From an uncultured Rhodoferax sp. (GTDB lineage Bacteria; Pseudomonadota; Gammaproteobacteria; Burkholderiales; Burkholderiaceae_C): a DNA stretch of 5,228 nt. The stretch is from assembly GCA_936943465.1 (NCBI GenBank), contig CAKZJN010000260.1, positions 1 through 5,228 on the forward strand, given 5' to 3'. Under the pieces are notes generated by a model. It saw nothing but the letters and a program-made list of their open reading frames with translations. It was not told the origin of the DNA and did no database searches. Each line of letters starts with the position of its first letter. The stretch's first letter is position 1. Shown one piece after another: positions 1-4,188 of this stretch. A program made the position numbers and the translations under genes.

Positions 1-330
1 GCCAGCTTTGACCGCATCAATAGCTGGTACTACAGCGATGCGCCCAAGACGGTGCGGCCGCAACTCGAAATTGCCCGGCGCACCAGCAGCTTTGACGAGG
101 TGCAAGGGGGCCTGACCGAAAGCAACGCCCTGTTTGAAGCGCGGCGCTGTCTTTCGTGCGGCAACTGCTTTGAGTGCGACAACTGCTACGGCGTGTGCCC
201 CGACAACGCGGTGATCAAGCTCGGCCCCGGCGATCGCTTTAAGTTCAACTACGACTATTGCAAGGGCTGCGGCGTTTGCGCTGCGGAGTGCCCATGTGGC
301 GCGATCGATATGGTTCCAGAAGAAAGTTAG
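1..330 (+). CDS. C-terminal end of a GltD-like NAD(P)/FAD oxidoreductase with a two-[4Fe-4S] ferredoxin tail (5' partial)
   Basis: The reading frame is open from base 1 to TAG at 328-330, giving 109 visible residues; the gene begins outside the window, so the internal GTG at 52 is not taken as the start. The visible part carries eleven cysteines. One cluster motif, C-x2-C-x2-C-x3-C-P, lies at fragment residues 56-67 and is preceded by a further C-x2-C pair at 50 and 53. A second, CKGCGVCAAECP, lies at 87-98. This is a bacterial-type two-cluster ferredoxin domain. The EARRCLSCGNC context resembles the iron-sulfur region of proteins related to the small subunit of glutamate synthase, which in some bacteria carry a C-terminal ferredoxin and pass electrons between NAD(P)H and an iron-sulfur partner such as a 2-oxoacid:ferredoxin oxidoreductase. 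The ferredoxin domain is certain; the flavoprotein body is inferred because it is not in the window. A stand-alone or differently fused ferredoxin remains possible. Confidence 0.75.
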   Translation, partial: ASFDRINSWYYSDAPKTVRPQLEIARRTSSFDEVQGGLTESNALFEARRCLSCGNCFECDNCYGVCPDNAVIKLGPGDRFKFNYDYCKGCGVCAAECPCGAIDMVPEES

Positions 331-343
331 TGGCGTTAGTGGC
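326..343. repeat. Perfect 9-bp tandem repeat at the stop codon
   Basis: GTTAGTGGC occurs twice head to tail at 326-334 and 335-343. The unit is a multiple of three and contains TAG in the reading frame of the upstream gene, so the iron-sulfur protein gene ends in two in-frame TAG codons nine bases apart. It is probably a replication-slippage duplication, with a back-up stop as a side effect. Confidence 0.7.
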
Positions 344-357
344 TTTATTGGTTATGG

Positions 358-394
358 GTGCATGGGGCTGAACAATTTAAACCACCCCATGTGC
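358..394. repeat. Intergenic inverted repeat (possible stem-loop)
   Basis: CATGGGG at 361-367 pairs perfectly with CCCCATG at 385-391. Three further pairs, two of them G-U in RNA, can extend the stem to 358 and 394. The loop is 17 bases and AT-rich. It lies 27 bases past the stop of the iron-sulfur protein gene, where a transcript end would be expected, but no T run follows on either strand. It is therefore not a standard intrinsic terminator; it may stabilise the 3' end or be chance. Confidence 0.3.
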
Positions 395-437
395 GCAATG
401 CGACCTACACTGGTTTGAACCTCGAGATGCCCCCTAC

Positions 438-451
438 GGTCTGACCAGACC
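438..451. promoter_or_regulatory. Short dyad resembling a FadR-type GntR operator core
   Basis: GGTCTGACCAGACC contains two overlapping dyads: GGTCT/AGACC around a 4-base centre, and GGTC-T-GACC. The second resembles the TGGTCnGACCA-type core bound by FadR-subfamily GntR regulators, with one outer base mismatched. It sits 33 bases before the ATG of the transglutaminase-like gene, in a 153-base spacer without any other convincing signal. No GntR gene is in the window, so this is only a candidate. Confidence 0.2.
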
Positions 452-483
452 CCTTGTTGGCGTAGGCAATCTCCCCCCACGCC

Positions 484-1359
484 ATGCCTATCCAGACGCA
501 AAGTCCGTTGGGGGTCTCCGTGCCGCCTCCGTTGTCACCTACCGGACCTGGTCTAAAAATACGGGTCGGGTTTGAAATGGAGATCGACTGCCCAGCCCCC
601 ACGCCGATGATTGTGTCGCTCCACATTCACTATTCGCGCGCAGGCGACCTGCTTTACCCGGACCTGCTGGTTACCAACCCGCCGGTGCAAGTAACTCCCT
701 ACCGCGATAGGTTTGGCAACTGGTGCAGTCGCCTGGTCGCGCCGCAGGGGCTGCTCAGTTTGCGCACCGATGCGCTGGTGCACGACAGCGGCTTACCCGA
801 CGTGGTCGCGCATGACGCGGTGCAGTTGCCGGTGGAATGCCTGCCCGAGTCCACCCTGGTCTATCTGCTGGGCAGCCGTTATGTTGAGACCGACCTGTTG
901 GCCGATGTGGCCTGGTCACACTTTGGCGGCGGGCCCACAGGCTGGGCCCGGGTGCAGGCCATCTGCGACTTTGTGCACCAGCACATCCACTTTGGCTACC
1001 CGTTTGCGCGGCGCACCCGCACCGCCGCTGAGGCCTACCGCGAGCGGCAAGGCGTGTGCCGCGACTACGCGCATCTGGCGATTGCCTTTTGCCGTTGCAT
1101 GAACATCCCGGCGCGCTACTGCACCGGCTATCTGGGCGACATCCGCATCCCAGCCGTACCGGGGCCGATGGACTTTGCCGGTTGGTTCGAGGCCTACCTG
1201 GGCGACCGCTGGTACACCTTTGATGCGCGCAACAATACGCCCCGCATTGGGCGCGTGCTCATGGCCCGCGGCCGTGACGCCTGCGATGTGGCGCTAACGA
1301 ACACCTTCGGGCCCAACACCTTGCAGCGCTTTGAGGTGTGGGCCGACGAAGTCATGTAA
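484..1359 (+). CDS. Transglutaminase-like (papain-fold) domain protein
   Basis: The product is 291 residues with no signal peptide or membrane segment, so it is probably cytoplasmic. Residues about 24-120 form an N-terminal beta-rich domain with conserved-looking stretches (PAPTPMIVSLHIHY, DRFGNWCSRLVAP). Residues about 155-250 are the transglutaminase-like core, with the presumed nucleophile Cys192 in QGVCRDYAHLAIAFCR and an aspartate at 247 in WYTFDARN. The catalytic His expected shortly before the WFEAYL strand is absent: the sequence reads MDFAGWFEAYL, with Ala232 there. As I recall, some bacterial relatives have Ser or Ala at this place, so this may be a subfamily trait. Members are usually assigned peptidase or amidase-like activity, but the substrate here is unknown. 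The start is uncertain: ATG 484 has no Shine-Dalgarno, GTG 520 follows a G-run by 5 bases, and similarity seems to begin only near residue 24 (LKIRVGFE). The gene converges on the terB-like gene with a 12-base gap. Confidence 0.85.
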   Translation: MPIQTQSPLGVSVPPPLSPTGPGLKIRVGFEMEIDCPAPTPMIVSLHIHYSRAGDLLYPDLLVTNPPVQVTPYRDRFGNWCSRLVAPQGLLSLRTDALVHDSGLPDVVAHDAVQLPVECLPESTLVYLLGSRYVETDLLADVAWSHFGGGPTGWARVQAICDFVHQHIHFGYPFARRTRTAAEAYRERQGVCRDYAHLAIAFCRCMNIPARYCTGYLGDIRIPAVPGPMDFAGWFEAYLGDRWYTFDARNNTPRIGRVLMARGRDACDVALTNTFGPNTLQRFEVWADEVM

Positions 1360-1371
1360 TCACAATTCAAG

Positions 1372-1794
1372 TTACGAACAGTCTGTCGCAACCATGGCTA
1401 AGCGCTCCCTCTGCAAGCCCCATTGCTCGACGGCTGTTACCAGCACGATGGACTCGCCCTCTGCCACGTAGCCATCCACCTCGGCCACCCGAACGCACAA
1501 GTCCAACACGGTGCGGCGCAGGCTTGGGTCGTCCACTTCCGCCAGCAACTCCTTCAGGGTGTACTCGTCCACCGGGCAGGAATCGGCCCAGGCGAGTTGC
1601 TTGCTGGATATCAGGTCTTCATAAAACGTATCCATGACGGCATGCAGGGTTTCGCGTGGTATTCCGAGTCGTTCATGGGCGGCCAGTTCGTCGAGTAATG
1701 CAAGTTCAGACCGGTTCAGATCACCGTCCGCCACCGTGGTCAGGGCTACGATGCGGGCTGCTGCCAGCGGGCTGTTTTGAGGATATCTGCGCAT
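1372..1794 (-). CDS. TerB-like acidic helical protein
   Basis: The product is 140 residues, soluble and mainly helical. It has two related segments of the TerB type: ALTTVADGDLNRSELALLDEL around residues 17-37, and VRVAEVDGYVAEGESIVL around 101-118. Each has the acidic D-G-x(4)-E pattern between helices that typifies TerB/TerB-like folds. E. coli-type TerB belongs to the tellurite-resistance and stress Ter system, but TerB-like domains occur in many unrelated contexts, and no other ter gene is present, so tellurite resistance should not be assumed. The start at 1794 is chosen over an in-frame ATG at 1845 because AAAGGAGA lies 6 bases before it; the longer form would also overlap the end of the sbtA-like gene with a hydrophobic low-complexity leader encoded by the T-rich spacer. 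It is the last gene of the five-gene minus-strand cluster, 41 bases after the sbtA-like stop. Confidence 0.75.
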   Translation of the reverse strand: MRRYPQNSPLAAARIVALTTVADGDLNRSELALLDELAAHERLGIPRETLHAVMDTFYEDLISSKQLAWADSCPVDEYTLKELLAEVDDPSLRRTVLDLCVRVAEVDGYVAEGESIVLVTAVEQWGLQRERLAMVATDCS

Positions 1795-1799
1795 AAAAA

Positions 1800-1807
1800 T
1801 CTCCTTT
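1800..1807 (-). promoter_or_regulatory. Shine-Dalgarno site of the terB-like gene
   Basis: On the minus strand AAAGGAGA is followed by six bases, mostly T, and ATG at 1794. This strong site decides the start: the product begins MRRYPQN rather than at the upstream in-frame ATG at 1845. The gene thus has its own efficient initiation signal inside the T-rich spacer. Confidence 0.8.
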
Positions 1808-1821
1808 AAAAAGTGCGTGAG

Positions 1822-1873
1822 AAAAAACAAAAAAACTAAAGCCATCGTTCCGCTGCATGCAGGTACAGCGGAA
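1822..1873 (-). terminator. Hairpin plus interrupted T run at the sbtA/terB boundary (possible leaky terminator)
   Basis: A perfect 8-bp inverted repeat, TTCCGCTG at 1848-1855 and CAGCGGAA at 1866-1873 with a 10-base loop, lies within the last codons of the sbtA-like gene. On the minus strand it is followed after 12 bases, which include the stop codon, by seven T, a G and six T (1835-1822). The gap between stem and T run is longer than in a standard intrinsic terminator, so it may act only partly, lowering terB-like expression relative to the upstream genes, or the stem may protect the mRNA 3' end. Confidence 0.35.
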
Positions 1874-2813
1874 TTCCAATCAGGATGTTGAAAGGGAACG
1901 TCAATCCCAGCGACAGCCCAAAATACAGCGTTGGGTTGGCTTCGGGAATGGCATGGCGCAAGACCGCGGGCACGGCTATGTAGGAAGCGCTGGCGGCCAG
2001 CACCATTAGCAGAACCACGTTGCCGGGTGCCATGTCCAGCAGGTCTCCCAGCAGCAGCGCGATTGACGCGTGCACCAGAGGACCAGCGATGGCATAGATC
2101 AGCAACCAGCCTGATTGCCCTTTGAGCTGGCCCATGTTGCGGGCAGCCATCAATCCCATGTCGAGCAGGAAGAACGCCAGCATGCCCTTGAACAAGTCTG
2201 CTGAGAACGGCTTCATCGCGGCCTGCCCCGACTCACCGGTCAGGATGCCAATCAGCATGGCACCGAGGAGCAACATCTGCGCGCCATCCGTCAGGGCTTC
2301 GCGCAGGACGGGGAATACGGAAGAACGTCCCGGCAATTGCGCGGGTGTTCCAGTGGGTGTTGCGCCTTGCAGCCGTGCGTGCGTGGCCAGCACCACAGCC
2401 AGAATGATGGCGGGTGACTCCATCAGGGCCATGGCCGCAGCCATGTGACCGCCGTACGCAATGCCGTGGTTGTCCAGGGTTTGAACGGCGGTGATGAAAG
2501 TGACCGCGCTGACGGACCCATAGGTCGCGGCGATGGCCGCCGCATCCAATCGACTAACCAGGCGCCGCAGCAACAGGTAGCCCAGCATGGGAACCAAAAA
2601 GGCGAGGAACAGGGCAGCACCCAGGCTAATTGCCACCTCCAGCGTCAAGCCCGACTTGGCAAGGGCGAAGCCCCCTTTGAGCCCCAAGGCCATCAGCAGA
2701 TACAGCGACAAAAAGCGCGAAATGGGTGCCGGGATCTCCAGGTTGGACTTGAGCAAGCCCGCCACCATGCCAAACACGAAAAACAGAATGGCGGGGTCGG
2801 CAAAGGCTTGCAT
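1836..2813 (-). CDS. SbtA-type sodium-dependent bicarbonate transport family permease
   Basis: The product is a 325-residue inner-membrane protein with roughly ten hydrophobic segments and a polar central stretch at about 146-172. Family signatures are clear: ATYGSVSAVTF at 96-106, MESPAI at 131-136, GPLVHASIALLLGD at 244-257, AASASYIAVPAVLRHA at 273-288, and PEANPTLYFGLSLGLTFPFNI at 290-310. In cyanobacteria SbtA is a high-affinity Na+/HCO3- symporter regulated by the PII-like protein SbtB; the cyanobacterial protein is longer (about 370 residues), and the difference here seems to lie mainly in the central cytosolic linker. No sbtB-like gene is in this window. ATG 2813 has a consensus AGGAGG four bases upstream. 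The gene starts 33 bases after the 56-residue membrane protein gene. Family membership is well supported. Bicarbonate as substrate is carried over from cyanobacteria; another small anion is possible. Confidence 0.88.
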   Translation of the reverse strand: MQAFADPAILFFVFGMVAGLLKSNLEIPAPISRFLSLYLLMALGLKGGFALAKSGLTLEVAISLGAALFLAFLVPMLGYLLLRRLVSRLDAAAIAATYGSVSAVTFITAVQTLDNHGIAYGGHMAAAMALMESPAIILAVVLATHARLQGATPTGTPAQLPGRSSVFPVLREALTDGAQMLLLGAMLIGILTGESGQAAMKPFSADLFKGMLAFFLLDMGLMAARNMGQLKGQSGWLLIYAIAGPLVHASIALLLGDLLDMAPGNVVLLMVLAASASYIAVPAVLRHAIPEANPTLYFGLSLGLTFPFNILIGIPLYLHAAERWL

Positions 2814-2846
2814 CAGTCCTCCTGGCTATCGGTCAGTTCGGGGCAC

Positions 2847-3017
2847 TCACGACCACCACAACCCGGCGCTACCCGCAAGGCCCATGGCCGCTACGGTTGC
2901 CAGCAAACGGGCGTCGCGCTGGTTGTTTCTCTGGTATTCGTGCCACGCGGCATAGAGGATGGCGAATGCCAGCGCCAGCGCTCCTACAGCCATTTCCGGA
3001 ATCATTGCGTCACTCAT
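2847..3017 (-). CDS. Small two-helix membrane protein, 56 residues, uncharacterised
   Basis: I do not recognise a family. The protein reads MSDAMIPEMAVGALALAFA at its start and has two hydrophobic segments, about residues 9-25 and 38-55, joined by a polar, basic loop (HEYQRNNQRDAR, 26-37). It ends LWWS. By the positive-inside rule the loop should be cytoplasmic and both ends periplasmic, a membrane hairpin. The start at 3017 is preferred to an in-frame ATG at 3035 because GGGAGG lies five bases before it and the resulting overlap with the yccA stop (8 bases, sequence ATGAGTGA) is typical of translational coupling. Its place between a YccA-type protein and an SbtA-type permease suggests an accessory subunit or regulator of one of them; this is inference. 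The frame is supported by start signal, coupling and amphipathic layout, but not by known homology. Confidence 0.7.
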   Translation of the reverse strand: MSDAMIPEMAVGALALAFAILYAAWHEYQRNNQRDARLLATVAAMGLAGSAGLWWS

Positions 3018-3717
3018 TGGAGCCTCCCAAGCCAAACAGGCTCAGCAGACTGGTGAACAGGTTGAACACCGAAACGTACAGGCTCACGGTCGCCATGACG
3101 TAGTTGGTCTCGCCGCCGTTCACAATGTTGCTGGTCTCGAACAGGATCAGGCCAGCGGATAGCAGCGCCACCATGGCAGACACCACCAACGCCAGCGACG
3201 GAATCTCCAACAAGATGGCAGCCACACCGGCTATCAGCGCGATGACCATGCCGGCAAACAGGAAGCTGCCCATGAAGCTGAAGTCACGCCGTGTAACCAG
3301 GACATAGGCCGACAGCGACAGGAACGTAACGCCCGTGGCCGCCAGCGCCAGCGTGACGGTTTGCGCACCGTTGGCCATGGCCAGGGTTTGCGACAGCAAT
3401 GGCCCCAGGGTGTAGCCCATGAAGCCCGTCAGGGCAAAGACTGCAGGCAAGGCCCAGGCGCTGTTTTGCAGTTTGTACACGGCAAATAGCAGGCCAAAGT
3501 AGCCCACCAGCGTGACGATCAGACCCGGTGCCGGCAATTCAAACGTGAGCGTCGCCACGGCTACACCCGCGCTGAAGAGCAGCGTCATGGCGAGCAAGGC
3601 ATAGGTGTTGCGCAGAACCCGAATGACGTGCTCCGGATGCTGCGTTCCTGCGGCCTTTAGCAAGCCGGGCAGACGCGCGGTGTTGAACCCATTGGAGGGG
3701 GAAAGATCGGTTTTCAT
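3010..3717 (-). CDS. yccA: YccA-type Bax inhibitor-1 family membrane protein
   Basis: The product is 235 residues with seven predicted membrane segments (about 37-58, 64-82, 88-110, 118-140, 148-168, 174-194, 208-230). It matches E. coli YccA closely as I recall it: VLRNTYALLAMTLLFSA near 34-50, PGLIVTLVGYFGL at 64-76, LTGFMGYTLGPLL at 96-108, and ILFETSNIVNGGETNYVMATV at 191-211. E. coli YccA is an inner-membrane substrate and inhibitor of the FtsH protease, protects SecY when translocons jam, and is under Cpx control. The N-terminal tail before the first helix is about 36 residues, longer than in E. coli (about 20); this tail is where FtsH is thought to engage. Like YccA, it lacks the two C-terminal aspartates reported as the pH sensor in B. 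subtilis YetJ, having Glu194 in FETSN and Ser216 in LYVSV. ATG 3717 follows AAGGA by ten bases. It begins 30 bases after the HPF-like gene and overlaps the next gene by 8 bases. Confidence 0.9.
   Translation of the reverse strand: MKTDLSPSNGFNTARLPGLLKAAGTQHPEHVIRVLRNTYALLAMTLLFSAGVAVATLTFELPAPGLIVTLVGYFGLLFAVYKLQNSAWALPAVFALTGFMGYTLGPLLSQTLAMANGAQTVTLALAATGVTFLSLSAYVLVTRRDFSFMGSFLFAGMVIALIAGVAAILLEIPSLALVVSAMVALLSAGLILFETSNIVNGGETNYVMATVSLYVSVFNLFTSLLSLFGLGGSNE
3023..3028 (-). promoter_or_regulatory. Shine-Dalgarno site inside the end of yccA that sets the small membrane protein start
   Basis: GGGAGG on the minus strand lies within the last codons of the yccA-type gene (encoding GLGGSNE) and five bases before the ATG at 3017. 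It supports both the reality of the 56-residue gene and its coupling to yccA translation. Confidence 0.65.
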
Positions 3718-3747
3718 GACTCTGATTTCCTTCGATGTAAATAGGAT

Positions 3748-4089
3748 TTAGCTGTCGAGACTTAACTTCATGAGGCGGTTGCGCGTGGGCCGTTTGGCCC
3801 TCTGCAGGCTACGGGTCAGGGTTCGGATGGCACGGCGCAAAGACCGCTCCAGAGCGGTTCTCCAGTTGCTCGCAACGGACGAAATGACCACCGTGCCGGC
3901 GTTGTCCGTCTTGAGTTCAACCTGGCAACGCTTGTCGACACCGCCCCGGGGGCCGTTGATGTCCGAGAGCTGCACCCTTGCATGGGGAACAAAGCTGCTG
4001 ACTCGGCGCAAAACGAAACGTACACGCTGCAAGGACTCCTCTTTGAGTTGCGCGCTGTGCGTGTGGCGGGATTCAAAAAATATCTGCAT
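3748..4089 (-). CDS. Short HPF/RaiA-type ribosome-associated (hibernation) protein
   Basis: The product is 113 residues, highly basic and soluble. The layout is that of the HPF/RaiA (sigma-54 modulation/S30AE) fold: a first strand MQIFFESRH, a helix at about 14-29, strands at 36-43 (HARVQLSD) and 54-61 (RCQVELKT), a strand at 66-73 (TVVISSVA) and a long basic helix at 76-100 ending in an Arg/Lys-rich tail. The SDINGPRGGVDKRCQVEL stretch at 42-59 is typical of the short proteobacterial versions. Such proteins bind the 30S decoding region and dampen translation or protect idle ribosomes in stationary phase or stress; the C-terminal dimerising domain of long HPF is absent. The start at 4089 has GGAG seven bases upstream and begins at the expected first strand, so an in-frame ATG at 4131 is rejected. 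It is the first gene of the minus-strand operon and diverges from the NhaR-like regulator. Confidence 0.75.
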   Translation of the reverse strand: MQIFFESRHTHSAQLKEESLQRVRFVLRRVSSFVPHARVQLSDINGPRGGVDKRCQVELKTDNAGTVVISSVASNWRTALERSLRRAIRTLTRSLQRAKRPTRNRLMKLSLDS

Positions 4090-4188
4090 GGGTTTGCTCC
4101 AGTTGGTACGAGAAGGCCCAACGATAGGCAAGCATTCGATTCCAAGAAAGCAGATAATTTCTCAAACAAACTCCCTAAAAAACTGACC
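4090..4188. promoter_or_regulatory. Divergent intergenic control region between the operon and the NhaR-like gene
   Basis: This 99-base spacer separates the divergent starts and is more AT-rich than the genes around it, as expected for two promoters plus a LysR-family operator. On the + strand GATAAT at 4153-4158 is a fair -10 element 30 bases before the regulator ATG, but no good -35 lies at the usual distance. No convincing sigma-70 promoter is visible for the minus-strand operon, as would fit an activator-dependent or alternative-sigma promoter. That interpretation is inference. Confidence 0.45.
4145..4162. promoter_or_regulatory. Dyad AGAAA-N8-TTTCT, candidate binding site of the NhaR-like regulator
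   Basis: AGAAA at 4145-4149 and TTTCT at 4158-4162 form a perfect 5+5 dyad around eight bases. It covers the GATAAT proposed as the regulator's -10 box, so bound protein could repress its own gene while activating the divergent operon, the usual LysR-family arrangement. The site is short and could arise by chance in AT-rich DNA. Confidence 0.3.

Noticed and set aside
405..626. Minus-strand reading frame of 73 codons upstream of and inside the transglutaminase-like gene
   Set aside because: It overlaps the coding start of a recognisable gene and has no Shine-Dalgarno or familiar sequence; it is an antisense shadow.
713..1102. Plus-strand 129-codon frame inside the transglutaminase-like gene
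   Set aside because: It is a frame-shifted reading of the real gene, with Arg-, Trp- and Cys-rich composition typical of shadow frames in GC-rich DNA.
1356..1375. GTAA/TTAC inverted repeat between the convergent transglutaminase-like and terB-like stops as a bidirectional terminator
   Set aside because: The stem has only four base pairs with a 12-base loop and no T run; it is too weak to call.
1795..1845. 17-residue hydrophobic leader on the TerB-like protein, possible signal peptide
   Set aside because: It is encoded by the T-rich spacer and the sbtA end, while AAAGGAGA points to the ATG at 1794; TerB-like proteins are cytosolic.
2445..3056. Plus-strand 203-codon frame opposite sbtA and the small membrane protein
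   Set aside because: It is antisense to genes with clear family motifs and is Gln-, Gly- and His-rich without fold signals.
4090..4131. 14-residue N-terminal extension of the HPF-like protein
   Set aside because: The fold starts at MQIFFESR, and GGAG stands seven bases before the ATG at 4089.
3982..4188. 69-residue N-terminal extension of the LysR regulator
   Set aside because: The extension runs through the divergent HPF-like gene and the spacer; NhaR proteins begin close to the NYKHLYYFW segment, which fits the ATG at 4189.
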